In this document: piece after piece, positions 34,811 through 43,150 of the stretch
Layout: each line of letters starts with the position of its first letter
How positions within the stretch are numbered: the first letter of the stretch is position 1
Assembly: GCF_007922615.2 (NCBI RefSeq)
Contig: NZ_CP042301.2
Location: 4,200,001-4,264,000, forward strand
Direction: 5' to 3'
Length of the DNA stretch: 64,000 nucleotides
From: Nitratireductor mangrovi
Lineage (GTDB): Bacteria > Pseudomonadota > Alphaproteobacteria > Rhizobiales > Rhizobiaceae
Translations under genes and position numbers: made by a program
Notes under the pieces: generated by a model
Seen by the model: the letters and a program-made list of their open reading frames with translations, nothing else
What the model was told of the DNA's origin: nothing
The model's database searches: none

Positions 34811-37372
34811 ATGGCGACAAGTTCCGCGGGCGGTGCCGGCGGAGGCGGCACTCTCGGTATCGGCCGCACGCGTTTTTCCGCAGGCCTTGCGATGGTGCTG
34901 GAGCGGTTGTGGCCGCTGGCGCTGCCGGTTCTGCTGGCGGCTGGCCTTTTCGTCGCGCTGTCCTGGTTCGGGCTCTTCCGGATGGTGCCGGACACGATCC
35001 GGATGGCGGTGGCGGGGCTGTTTGCCGTCGCGGCGCTGGCCGCGCTCTATCCGTTGCGCTTTTTCCGATGGCCGGCTCGCGGAGAGATAGACCGGCGCAT
35101 TGAACTCGCCAACCGGCTCGACCATCGTCCGGTCACGGCGCAATCGGATCGGCTGGCAGGCAAGGACGACGATTTTGCCGGCGCGCTGTGGCGCGAGCAT
35201 CGCCGGCGCCTCGCGGCGAGCCTGGGCACCCTGTCCGGCGATCTGCCGCATCCGCGCGTGCCCGAACGTGACCCTTGGGCGCTCCGCGCCGCCGTGCCGT
35301 TGCTTCTGGTCGTGGCATTCGCCTTTTCCGCCAGCCCGTTCGGCGGTTCGGTCGGCGATGCCTTACGGCCCCACGAGGCCGTCGGCGCCGCGCCGGCGCG
35401 TATCGACGCTTGGGTGACGCCGCCTGCCTACACGGGCAGGCCGCCGATCTTCATGACGGCCGAGGCCAATCGCGACCAGACCTCGTTCCGCGTCCCGACG
35501 GGCAGCGAAGTGTCGCTGAGAGTGACCGGTGGCTCGGGCGAGGAACGGCTCGCCTTCCGCTCTAGCGGCGCCGACGAGGCGACAGAGCCCGAGACGATCG
35601 AGCCTGCCGTGGCTGGAACTCCGGTTCGCAGCGGCGTTTCCCAATTCGCGTTCCGTCTTGCCGAGAACGGAACGCTGAGCCTCGGCTCCGGCAGCCGCGA
35701 AGTCCAGAGCTGGTCATTCGACGTCATCCCCGACATGCCGCCGGAGATCGCTTTCGCCGAGGAGCCGAAGCGTGCGGTGAACGGCACGCTCGAACTGGCC
35801 TACACCATCAAGGACGACTATGGCGCGGCCTCCGCGGGCACGGCAATGCGCCAGGAAGAGGCACCCGCACCCGGCGCCCGACCGCTCTACGAAGCGCCGG
35901 AAATGCCGCTTACCCTGCCACGCCGCGGCGGCAAGGACACGGGCGCCCAGACTTCACGCGACCTTACCGAGCACCCCTGGGCCGGCGCGGACGTGGTGCT
36001 TGGCCTCACCGCGATGGACGATGCCGGACAGGAGGCGCGGAGCGAGGAAAAATCGATCAAGCTCCCCGAACGGCCCTTTACCAACCCGCTGGCGCGCGCC
36101 GTCATCGAGCAGCGCCGCCTGCTGGCGCTGGACGCCAACCGCAAGCCGCGCGTACTCGACCTGATGGACGCTGTCACGCTGCGGCCTGAGGACACATTCG
36201 ACAATATGGCGCATTTCCTCGCCATCCGCAGCGCGCGCGAGCGCCTTGCCATGGCTGACGAGGACGAGGAGTTGCGAGGCGTCGTCGACTATCTCTGGGA
36301 GATTGCGCTCGGCATCGAGGACGGCGACCTGACCGCGGCCGAAAAGCGCCTGCGCGCGGCCCAACAGGCCCTGCGCGACGCGCTCGAAAACGGCGCCTCC
36401 GACGAAGAGATCGAAAGGCTGATGGCCGAACTGCGCGAAGCGATGCAGGAGTTCCTGCGTGAATTCGCCGAGCGCGCGGCGCGTGATCCCAACATGGCGA
36501 TGCCGCAGATGCCGCAGGACGGCCAGATGCTGCGTCAGAACGATCTGGAGCGCTTGCTTGACCAGATCGAGGAGCTTGCCAAGTCGGGCGCGCGCGACAA
36601 GGCGCAAGAACTGCTGTCGCAGTTGCAGAACATGATGAACAACTTGCAGGCCGGTCGCCAGCAACGCCAGCAGGGCAGCGGCCAGCAGAGCGAGATGCGC
36701 CAGCAGATGGACAAGCTCGGCGAGATCATGCGGCGCCAGCAGGAGATGATGAACGAGACCCACCGGCTCGACCAGATGCAGCGCGGCCAGCGCCAGCGGG
36801 GCCAGGATCGCGGTGAACAGCTCGGTCAGGGTGAACAACGAGAGGGCCAGCAGGGCCAGGGCGGCATGACGCCGGACGAATTCGCCGAGGCCTTGCGACG
36901 CATGCAGGAAGGCCAGGGTCAACTCCAGGGTGAACTCGGCGAACTGATGGATAGCCTCGAAGGCATGGGCATTCGTCCCGGCGAAGGTTTCGGTGAGGCC
37001 GGAGAGGCGATGGGCGAAGCCGGTGACGCGCTCGGTGAGGGCCAGGGTGAACGCGCTGTCGGCGAACAGGGCCGCGCCCTGGAGGCGCTGCGCCGTGGCG
37101 CGCAGGACATGATGCAGCAGATGCAGCAGGCCATGCAGGGCGATCAGGGCGGATCGGAAGAAGGCGGGCGCCAGCAGAACGCCGATCGCGATCCGCTCGG
37201 CAGGCCGCGCGCCACGACCGGTCCGGATTTCGGCGACTCGGTTGACGTGCCCGACGAGATCGATGTGCAGCGGGCGCGGGAAATCCTCGAGGCCATTCGG
37301 CGACGTCTCGGCGATGCCCTGAGCCCGGAGATCGAGAAGGACTATCTCGAACGCCTGCTCCAACTGGAATAA
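34811..37372 (+). CDS. TIGR02302 family protein (DUF4175)
   Basis: 853 residues from the ATG at 34811, behind AGGAGA. Two helices near the N-terminus (about 34-75) and another near 158-176 anchor the protein. A beta-rich region follows (about 190-430, PARIDAWVTPPAYTGRPP), and then a long Gln/Met/Gly-rich helical region (about 540-790) with many QQ and GQ repeats. The family is restricted largely to alphaproteobacteria and sits after lysA; its function is unknown. The low-complexity region is a family trait. Confidence 0.9.
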   Translation: MATSSAGGAGGGGTLGIGRTRFSAGLAMVLERLWPLALPVLLAAGLFVALSWFGLFRMVPDTIRMAVAGLFAVAALAALYPLRFFRWPARGEIDRRIELANRLDHRPVTAQSDRLAGKDDDFAGALWREHRRRLAASLGTLSGDLPHPRVPERDPWALRAAVPLLLVVAFAFSASPFGGSVGDALRPHEAVGAAPARIDAWVTPPAYTGRPPIFMTAEANRDQTSFRVPTGSEVSLRVTGGSGEERLAFRSSGADEATEPETIEPAVAGTPVRSGVSQFAFRLAENGTLSLGSGSREVQSWSFDVIPDMPPEIAFAEEPKRAVNGTLELAYTIKDDYGAASAGTAMRQEEAPAPGARPLYEAPEMPLTLPRRGGKDTGAQTSRDLTEHPWAGADVVLGLTAMDDAGQEARSEEKSIKLPERPFTNPLARAVIEQRRLLALDANRKPRVLDLMDAVTLRPEDTFDNMAHFLAIRSARERLAMADEDEELRGVVDYLWEIALGIEDGDLTAAEKRLRAAQQALRDALENGASDEEIERLMAELREAMQEFLREFAERAARDPNMAMPQMPQDGQMLRQNDLERLLDQIEELAKSGARDKAQELLSQLQNMMNNLQAGRQQRQQGSGQQSEMRQQMDKLGEIMRRQQEMMNETHRLDQMQRGQRQRGQDRGEQLGQGEQREGQQGQGGMTPDEFAEALRRMQEGQGQLQGELGELMDSLEGMGIRPGEGFGEAGEAMGEAGDALGEGQGERAVGEQGRALEALRRGAQDMMQQMQQAMQGDQGGSEEGGRQQNADRDPLGRPRATTGPDFGDSVDVPDEIDVQRAREILEAIRRRLGDALSPEIEKDYLERLLQLE

Positions 37373-37460
37373 GCGCGCAGGCTGCCGGATTTGCACGACG
37401 GGCTGCTGTCGGACCGACAACTCGAGGCACAGGCTGCGATGAAGGCGGCACTAATTGCCT

Positions 37461-39095
37461 TCAGCGATAAGGGACCACGATCCTGATCGAGAAGCCGTTC
37501 TCCCCGTAAGACCGCTCGACCGTTCCGCCCAGTTCGCCCTTGATGTTGGCGTCGATGAGCCGGCTGCCGAAGCCTCGGCTTTCCGGTTCGGCGACGGCAG
37601 TTCCGGTGGTTTCTTCCCACGTCAGGTCCAGCATGCGCCCACGCGGCGGGCCGGCCAGTGTCCAATGGACGCTCAACCCGCCCTTGCTTTCCGCTCCCGA
37701 GCCGTACTTCAGCGTGTTGGTCGCCAGTTCGTGGAACGTGAGAGCGAAAGCCTGCGTCTGCTTTTCGTTGAGTTCGACGCTTTCGCCCGCAATCCGGCTT
37801 TCCGCGGCCGCATCGCCAAACACCTGGTTGAGTTCCGTCATCAGCAGATCGCGCAGATCAGCACGTTGCCAGCGCGAGCGCGCCAGCATGTCCTGCGCGT
37901 TGGCCATGGCCTGCAGGCGCGCTGAGAGCGAGGAGGAAAAATCCTCGACCGTATCGGCATGAGCGCCGGTCTGGCGCGCCATCGCCAATATGCGGGCGAT
38001 CGCGTTCTTCAGCCGATGTTTCATCTCCTGCAGGATGAGTTCCTTGTCCTTCACCGCCTGTTCCGAAACCGCGCGCAGCTGTTCGGCGCTCTCCACGGCG
38101 CGAATCTGCCAGCGCGCGGACGCTGCAATGGCCGCAGCCAGCAGCAGCGAAATCGCGCCGACGATGAAGCTGTAGAAGTTCGTGCGCCCGCGCATATAGC
38201 CGGGCGTTTCATGCATGCTCAGCGTCCATGTCCGCCCGGCGACGTCGATTGTACGGCTCAGCCTGTAGCGTGGGCTGGCGCCGGAAATCGCATAGTCAGC
38301 TGATCTGTAAAGCAGCACGGAAGCGTTCGCGGTAGTGTCGCGCGTCTCGATCTCGACCGGCAGGCCGTAGCGTTCGTCCAGAGCTGCCGTGTGTAAGTCA
38401 TGCGCGAGAAATGGCGCGTAGACGAATCCCGACACTGCCGGCAGCCGGGAAGCCGCTGGCCGGCTTTCCGGCAAGGGGTAGTAGGCTAGAAACCCCGTCT
38501 GCGCCTCACCGGGAACCTCACGCAGGAGCTCGACCGGCGCGGTGGCGCGAACCTTGCCGCTGGCAATGGCCCTGTTCATCGCCTCACGCCGGCTGGCTTC
38601 GCTGTACATATCGAAACCGAGCGTCGCGCTGGAACGAGCCCGTTCCGGTTCAAGGACCACGATGGGGGTGCGAAAAGGCTGGTCGGTCTCCGGCCACACC
38701 CCGCGTTCGACGCCGTAGCTTCGGGCGATCTCGGCCGCCACCGCGGCGTCGTCCTCTTTCGCGGCGACGCGCGCAATGCCGATGCCGTGCACACCGTCGA
38801 ACTCGCCATCGAGGTCCAGGCCCTCGACGAAGCGGCGAAACGCCGCTCTCGGCACGGCACCGCCGCTTGCCTTAAGGAACGAGGCCGTGGCCACGAGGAG
38901 CGCGACGTGTTCCTTTACCCGGTCGCTGATGCGGTCGGCCGCCTCGTCCGCGACGGCCTCGAAGCGCGCCCGGTTCGCCGTTTCCTCGGTCCGGTAGACA
39001 ACCGCCGTGACGCCGGCGCCCACCGCCGCGACCAGCAGGAACGCCGCCAGCGGCAGAAGCCGCTTCATGTTGCCGTGGGGGAACCTTTTCAGCAT
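37461..39095 (-). CDS. CHASE-domain HWE-type sensor histidine kinase
   Basis: 544 residues. Helix 1 (about 11-33), a periplasmic CHASE domain (about 60-290; GIGIARVAAKED, GFDMYSEASRREAM), helix 2 (about 310-330), then an HWE kinase core. The phospho-acceptor is the His in EMKHRLKNAIARIL; the N-box FHELATNTLKYG and the W-x-E motif in LDLTWEE define the HWE class. HWE/HisKA2 kinases phosphorylate PhyR in alphaproteobacteria, and phyR is 2 kb away, so this is a likely stress sensor. CHASE domains bind small hydrophobic or cytokinin-like ligands. Confidence 0.88.
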   Translation of the reverse strand: MLKRFPHGNMKRLLPLAAFLLVAAVGAGVTAVVYRTEETANRARFEAVADEAADRISDRVKEHVALLVATASFLKASGGAVPRAAFRRFVEGLDLDGEFDGVHGIGIARVAAKEDDAAVAAEIARSYGVERGVWPETDQPFRTPIVVLEPERARSSATLGFDMYSEASRREAMNRAIASGKVRATAPVELLREVPGEAQTGFLAYYPLPESRPAASRLPAVSGFVYAPFLAHDLHTAALDERYGLPVEIETRDTTANASVLLYRSADYAISGASPRYRLSRTIDVAGRTWTLSMHETPGYMRGRTNFYSFIVGAISLLLAAAIAASARWQIRAVESAEQLRAVSEQAVKDKELILQEMKHRLKNAIARILAMARQTGAHADTVEDFSSSLSARLQAMANAQDMLARSRWQRADLRDLLMTELNQVFGDAAAESRIAGESVELNEKQTQAFALTFHELATNTLKYGSGAESKGGLSVHWTLAGPPRGRMLDLTWEETTGTAVAEPESRGFGSRLIDANIKGELGGTVERSYGENGFSIRIVVPYR

Positions 39096-39174
39096 CCGGT
39101 CAGGTCAATGTCCCGTCGTGTGGTTGTTGAGTGCCGCATGCGCCGATTTGTCCCTCGAGCAAATACACGAAATG

Positions 39175-39199
39175 GGAACTGCACCCGCCTTGTGGCGTT
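39175..39199 (+). promoter_or_regulatory. EcfG-type promoter of csbD
   Basis: GGAAC (39175-39179), 16 bp, CGTT (39196-39199), which matches the general-stress sigma factor EcfG consensus. The -10 element ends 50 bp before the csbD start. Confidence 0.8.
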
Positions 39200-39249
39200 T
39201 TCCTGACTGACGATCCTTGTCGTCATCAACCAGTGGAAAGGAGAACGCG

Positions 39250-39447
39250 ATGAACTGGAATCAGGTCGAAGGGAATTGGGAGCAGTTCAAGGGCAAGGTC
39301 CAGCAGCAGTGGGGCAAGTTGACCGGTGATGACCTCGACGTGGTTGCCGGCAACCGGAAGGAATTGGCAGGCAAACTGCAGGAGCGCTACGGCAAGGCTG
39401 AGGCGGATGCCGAGCGCGAGATCGACGACTGGCTGCGCCGGCACTGA
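39250..39447 (+). CDS. CsbD family stress protein
   Basis: 65 residues from the ATG at 39250, behind GGAAAGGAG. The family pattern WNQVEGNWEQFKGKVQQQWG and LTGDDLDVVAGNRKELAGKL is complete. CsbD-like proteins are small, soluble and strongly induced in general stress; their molecular task is unknown. An EcfG-type promoter lies upstream and a strong terminator downstream, so it is a one-gene unit of the stress regulon. Confidence 0.93.
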   Translation: MNWNQVEGNWEQFKGKVQQQWGKLTGDDLDVVAGNRKELAGKLQERYGKAEADAEREIDDWLRRH

Positions 39448-39477
39448 GCAAGGCGAGACCAAAGCAACGTGTCACGA

Positions 39478-39510
39478 GGGCGGGCCGAAGTGAGGCCCGC
39501 CCTTTCTGTT
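39478..39510 (+). terminator. Intrinsic terminator after csbD
   Basis: GGGCGGGCC and GGCCCGCCC form a 9-bp GC stem with a 7-base loop, followed by TTTCTGTT. Confidence 0.8.
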
Positions 39511-39553
39511 GTCTCTTTCGATCGGAAAGGCGCACTATCTTCTCCCGATGACG

Positions 39554-40534
39554 TCAATCTTCGGTGGTGAGCGGAAAAGTCAGGCTGTAACTGATTTTCT
39601 CTTCGTCCACGACATAGCTTGCATGGCCGTTGAGCGCCGACGGTGCCACCCGCTTCAGCACCACCCCACCGAAATGGTCATCCTGATCGCCGCCCGCGCC
39701 CGGCGCAACGCCGGCGTCGCGCCTCTCGCTCCACGCGATCGAGGCGGACGCTCCATGATCCTCGCCTTTCACATCGCAACGGATTGAAACGTCCGGAACA
39801 CCGCCATAGGGCCGGCTCGCCGCGACGGCATTCACGATCAGTTCGTGCAGCGCCAGCCCGACATGCATGGCCTGGTTAGGGGACAACATTGGGTTGTCGC
39901 CGGCGATGACGACGCGGTCCTCGAGTTCGCCGAAATATTTGGCACATTGTTGGCGCGCGAGATCCCGAAAGCGGGCTCCGCGCCAGCTCGAATCCGTAAT
40001 AAGGTCTTGCGATTGCGAAAGCGAATGCAGCCGACCGTGAAACTTGGGCAGGAACGATCCCAGCGACGTCGACGACCGCGCGGTCTGCGAGGCGATGCTC
40101 TGGATGATGGCGAGCAGGTTCTTTGAGCGATGACTTACCTCGCGCAGGAGATTCTTCAACACTCTTTCGCGTCGCCGTTCCTCAGTGAGTTCGACGATCG
40201 TGGTCAGGATGCAAAAACCATCGCCAAGCTCAGGTGCTTCGACGGCGAGTTCGAAATAGCGTCCGTCGGGAAGGTCGGCATGCACGCGCTCGCTGCCGCC
40301 ACTGTCCACCACTCGCGTTTTCACGTCCGAGAGGCGACCGGCAAGTGCCTCCCCAAAAAGGCTCGCGTCCGTCGGCTCGACGTCTGGAAGTGACCAACAA
40401 TCCGGCAAATTGGCGATCAGCAGATACTCGCCCTCTTCATTTTGCAAGGTCAGGCAAATTCCTGAGCGGAGCAGCGCGAAGGCAAGTTGCTTGCGAAATT
40501 GCTCGCTGTTCTGGCCTCGCCGCTCCCAACTCAT
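39554..40534 (-). CDS. HWE-type histidine kinase, soluble, PhyR-locus
   Basis: About 326 residues from the ATG at 40534; the start is uncertain because no good ribosome site precedes it, and a GTG about 30 bases upstream is possible. An N-terminal PAS-like sensor (LQNEEGEYLLIANLPDCWSL) precedes the HWE core: His in LLREVSHRSKNLLAIIQS, N-box LHELIVNAV and W-x-E as AWSER. No transmembrane helix is seen, so it senses a cytoplasmic cue. Kinases of this type next to phyR control PhyR phosphorylation. Confidence 0.88.
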   Translation of the reverse strand: MSWERRGQNSEQFRKQLAFALLRSGICLTLQNEEGEYLLIANLPDCWSLPDVEPTDASLFGEALAGRLSDVKTRVVDSGGSERVHADLPDGRYFELAVEAPELGDGFCILTTIVELTEERRRERVLKNLLREVSHRSKNLLAIIQSIASQTARSSTSLGSFLPKFHGRLHSLSQSQDLITDSSWRGARFRDLARQQCAKYFGELEDRVVIAGDNPMLSPNQAMHVGLALHELIVNAVAASRPYGGVPDVSIRCDVKGEDHGASASIAWSERRDAGVAPGAGGDQDDHFGGVVLKRVAPSALNGHASYVVDEEKISYSLTFPLTTED

Positions 40535-40661
40535 TCGCTTGCTAGATGGCTTTGTCACAACGGGACCGTCGGTTTGCCGGATTGCGCGGTCGGCGTTTCG
40601 CCCACCGCGACACGGGCGCCCCACCGGCGCCCGTTGACCGCTTTTGGACAAGAGGATGGCC

Positions 40662-40826
40662 TCAGGTCCTTCTGATAAAGCCGGCGACAAGCGATACGAC
40701 CAGCAGGATGAGGAAGAGGTAGAACAGAATCTGCGCTATGCCGGTGGCGGCGCCGGCGATGCCGCCGAACCCGAGTACCCCCGCCACGATCGCAATCACC
40801 AGGAAAACCAGTGCGTAATAAAGCAT
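40662..40826 (-). CDS. DUF1328 small membrane protein (YtjA-like)
   Basis: 54 residues from the ATG at 40826, behind AAGGAG. Two helices separated by [17 protein letters not shown], then LVAGFIRRT, as in the DUF1328 family. The function is unknown, but the genes are often stress-induced. An EcfG-type promoter lies 32 bp upstream. The HWE kinase gene follows on the same strand and may be cotranscribed. Confidence 0.92.
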   Translation of the reverse strand: MLYYALVFLVIAIVAGVLGFGGIAGAATGIAQILFYLFLILLVVSLVAGFIRRT

Positions 40827-40857
40827 CGCTTGACTCCTTCGCCATTGTCGAAGGCAG

Positions 40858-40882
40858 AACGGAGAAGCTGCTTATTAGTTCC
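40858..40882 (-). promoter_or_regulatory. EcfG-type promoter of the DUF1328 gene
   Basis: On the minus strand GGAAC (40882-40878), 16 bp, CGTT (40861-40858). It is an exact match to the consensus, 32 bp before the start codon. Confidence 0.8.
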
Positions 40883-40921
40883 GCTGGGCCGGGGGTCATC
40901 GCAAGCCGTTGGTTGGCCGCT

Positions 40922-41716
40922 TCAGGCTGCGGCCCGCGCCTGATCGTTGAAGAATAGCGCCTGGCTGATCAACGCCTTCAACATGTGCGGGTTGAACGGC
41001 TTCGTCACCAGGAACGTTGGCTCCGGTCGCTCGCCCGTGAGGAGCCGTTCCGGAAAGGCGGTTACGAATATGACCGGGATGCTGGAGGACGTCAGAATGT
41101 CGTTGACCGCATCGATACCGGAACTTCCGTCCGCGAGCTGAATGTCGGCCAGCACCATTTTGGGAGCCGTCTTGCCGAAGAGCTCCACCGCTTCCTTGTG
41201 GGTCCTCGCGACCCCGGTGACACGATGTCCGAGTTCCTCGACGATCTGCTCGATGTCCATCGCGATCAGTGGTTCATCCTCGATGATCATGATGTCGGTG
41301 GTCATCTGGCGGGAGATCTCATGGGTCGCCGCATCAAGCAGGTCCATCACGTCGGTCTCGTCCAGGTCGAGGATCTCGGCGGTTTCGGGGTTGGTAAAGC
41401 CTTCGACCGCGGTCAGTAGATATGCCTGTCTTGCAATCGCCGGCATCGAGGACAAATTGGCGGCCGCGCGCTTTTCCCAGGCGAACGGAGACTCGATCGG
41501 CCTGACGTCGATCGACGTGGAACCGAAGACCGAATTGAAGAGTTTGTAGAGCGATACCCGGTCGTTCGAGGTCTCGGGGAAGACCGAGATATCGGCGATG
41601 AGCGCTTCGAGAACGGCGGCCACATAGGCGTCGCCCGAGGTTTGTGACCCGGTAATGGCACGCGCATAGCGGCGCAGCAGGGGCAGGTGCGGAGCGATAC
41701 GGGTCGAAAGTGACAT
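40922..41716 (-). CDS. phyR: PhyR, anti-anti-sigma response regulator
   Basis: 264 residues. Residues 1-135 mimic an ECF sigma factor (sigma2- and sigma4-like, without DNA-binding ability). Residues 140-260 are a receiver with Glu146/Asp147, acceptor Asp191 (LADIQLADGSSG), Thr219 and Lys239. When phosphorylated, PhyR binds NepR and frees EcfG. The gene is divergent from nepR-ecfG, the classic arrangement, and has an EcfG-type promoter of its own, giving positive feedback. Confidence 0.97.
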   Translation of the reverse strand: MSLSTRIAPHLPLLRRYARAITGSQTSGDAYVAAVLEALIADISVFPETSNDRVSLYKLFNSVFGSTSIDVRPIESPFAWEKRAAANLSSMPAIARQAYLLTAVEGFTNPETAEILDLDETDVMDLLDAATHEISRQMTTDIMIIEDEPLIAMDIEQIVEELGHRVTGVARTHKEAVELFGKTAPKMVLADIQLADGSSGIDAVNDILTSSSIPVIFVTAFPERLLTGERPEPTFLVTKPFNPHMLKALISQALFFNDQARAAA

Positions 41717-41767
41717 CGATTAGTGTCTCCCTTGTATGGCAGCGGACAGGCGTCCAAAGTGTCGGTT

Positions 41768-41792
41768 AACGCATCTTTGCGGAAAAAGTTCC
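41768..41792 (-). promoter_or_regulatory. EcfG-type promoter of phyR
   Basis: On the minus strand GGAAC (41792-41788), 16 bp, CGTT (41771-41768), 52 bp before the phyR start. Its -35 forms one arm of the inverted repeat AAAAAGTTCC-N8-GGAACTTTTT (41784-41810), shared with the opposing promoter. Confidence 0.8.
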
Positions 41793-41800
41793 CGTGCAAC

Positions 41801-41825
41801 GGAACTTTTTCGCCGCCTTTGCATT
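41801..41825 (+). promoter_or_regulatory. EcfG-like promoter of nepR-ecfG
   Basis: GGAAC (41801-41805), 16 bp, CATT (41822-41825). The -10 differs by one base from CGTT. It lies 38 bp before the nepR start and divergently overlaps nothing but the repeat arm shared with the phyR promoter. Confidence 0.6.
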
Positions 41826-41862
41826 TGCCGTCTTGAAACCGGGCTTTGGGAACCGTCGCAAT

Positions 41863-42075
41863 ATGAAGGACAAGAAGAGCATGCGGGCATTCGACGTGAC
41901 GCCGAATGATATGGCGGGCGCAGATGGCGCAGGAGAGCGTATATCGCGTAAGCTGCGGGAACTCTACGATACGGTTCGGGAGGAGACCATCCCGGATCGG
42001 TTCCTTGACTTGCTTGAGAAGCTGGATGAGGTCGAGCAAGCCCACGGTCGCCGTGACGGCGGGGAGCGCAAATGA
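41863..42075 (+). CDS. nepR: NepR, anti-sigma factor
   Basis: 70 residues from the ATG at 41863; no strong ribosome site. The NepR core is visible: ISRKLRELYDTVREETIPDR followed by FLDLLEKLDEVE, the two helices that clamp EcfG or phospho-PhyR. The stop overlaps the ecfG start (ATGA), so anti-sigma and sigma are made in a coupled ratio. Confidence 0.93.
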   Translation: MKDKKSMRAFDVTPNDMAGADGAGERISRKLRELYDTVREETIPDRFLDLLEKLDEVEQAHGRRDGGERK

Positions 42076-42638
42076 GTGGCGCTCCCTCGGACGTTCGCGC
42101 CGATTTCAAGCGCGACCTCTTGGCATCTCTACCGAACTTGCGCGCCTTTGCGGTGTCGTTGATCGGGCGCCATGACAAGGCCGACGACCTCGTCCAGGAC
42201 ACCATCATGAAAGCCTGGGCCAAGCAGGAGAGCTTCGAGCCGGGAACCAACATGAAAGCCTGGCTTTTCACCATCCTGCGCAACGAGTTCTACAGCCAGA
42301 TGCGCAAGCGCGGACGCGAGGTTCAGGATAGCGACGGCACCTTTACCGAGCGCCTGTCCGTGCATCCGGCGCAATATGGCTCGCTCGACCTGCAAGATTT
42401 CCGCAAGGCTCTGGCGCAGCTTCCTGAGGACCAGCGCGAAGCGATCATCCTCGTTGGTGCCTCCGGCTTTGCCTATGAGGAAGCGGCGGAAATCTGCGGC
42501 TGTGCCGTTGGAACCATCAAGAGCCGCGTCAGCCGGGCGCGAGTCAGGCTGCAGGAACTGCTCGACGTATCGGGAGAAGCCGACTACGGGCCTGACCGCA
42601 ATTCCTCCGCGATCGCGTCACGTGCTTTCGCCGGCTAG
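42072..42638 (+). CDS. ecfG: EcfG, general stress response ECF sigma factor
   Basis: 188 residues. The sigma2 region (DKADDLVQDTIMKAWAKQESF, about 35-55) and NMKAWLFTILRNEFYSQMRK, then the sigma4 region (LPEDQREAIILVGASGFAYE, with the helix-turn-helix CAVGTIKSRVSRAR), are intact. It directs RNA polymerase to GGAAC-N16/17-CGTT promoters, six of which are proposed in this window. The last 21 bp overlap the antisense receiver gene. Confidence 0.96.
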   Translation: MSGAPSDVRADFKRDLLASLPNLRAFAVSLIGRHDKADDLVQDTIMKAWAKQESFEPGTNMKAWLFTILRNEFYSQMRKRGREVQDSDGTFTERLSVHPAQYGSLDLQDFRKALAQLPEDQREAIILVGASGFAYEEAAEICGCAVGTIKSRVSRARVRLQELLDVSGEADYGPDRNSSAIASRAFAG

Positions 42639-43007
42639 GTCGCCTTCGCGCCGCGCAATCGCCAGCCGTACCGCGGCAATCACCGCCGTTGCGGCGAAAG
42701 GCTTCAGCACCACGGGCCAGCCCGGGTGCTCCTGCAGACCTGCGCTGTCGCCCTCGGCGGTTGAGGTGAAAACCAGTGCCGTGCCGGCACGTGCCAACTG
42801 GTGGACGAGGTCTCCTCGCGAATTGTCAGGCTCCGGCCGCTCTATCAGCGCGAGGTCATATTGGCGGTTCGCCGCAGTCTCCCGAGCCGTTGCGGGCGTG
42901 ACAACATCGATCTCACAGTCGAGCAGTTCGGCAATCATGAGTTCCAGATCGAGTGCGATGAGGTACTCGCTGTCTACGATCAAGGTCTTCAGCTTGTTAT
43001 CGGGCAA
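42618..43007 (-). CDS. Degenerate receiver-domain protein without acceptor Asp
   Basis: 129 residues with the receiver fold: LIVDSEYLIALDLELMIAEL at the start, Thr in ALVFTSTAEG and Lys in VVLKPF. The acceptor position in YDLALIERPEPD is Glu in place of Asp, and the usual acidic pair is Asp-Ser. It therefore cannot be phosphorylated normally and may hold an active-like state. It is convergent with ecfG, overlapping it by 21 bp, so it may tune the stress system by protein contact or antisense transcription. Confidence 0.82.
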   Translation of the reverse strand: MPDNKLKTLIVDSEYLIALDLELMIAELLDCEIDVVTPATARETAANRQYDLALIERPEPDNSRGDLVHQLARAGTALVFTSTAEGDSAGLQEHPGWPVVLKPFAATAVIAAVRLAIARREGDLAGEST

Positions 43008-43150
43008 TGGTCTCAGAACGCTTGATTGGCCCGGCGCTTTGCCGGGAGGCCTCTCCAGCGCTCCAGAAGCGCTGCTTTGCCTCCGAAGTCATTTAAAAAA
43101 GACATGTCGCGCGGCTTTGCGACCATCCCCGCGCCGGGCATGTTGGCGAG

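Noticed and set aside
35954..37420. Minus-strand open frame of 488 codons opposite the TIGR02302 gene
   Set aside because: It is Leu/His-rich because it is antisense to the Gln/Met/Glu-rich repeat region of the real protein.
40612..40634. ACGGGCGCC/GGCGCCCGT stem-loop between the DUF1328 and HWE kinase genes as a terminator
   Set aside because: The stem is perfect but there is no U-tract on either strand, so termination is doubtful; it may only reduce read-through.
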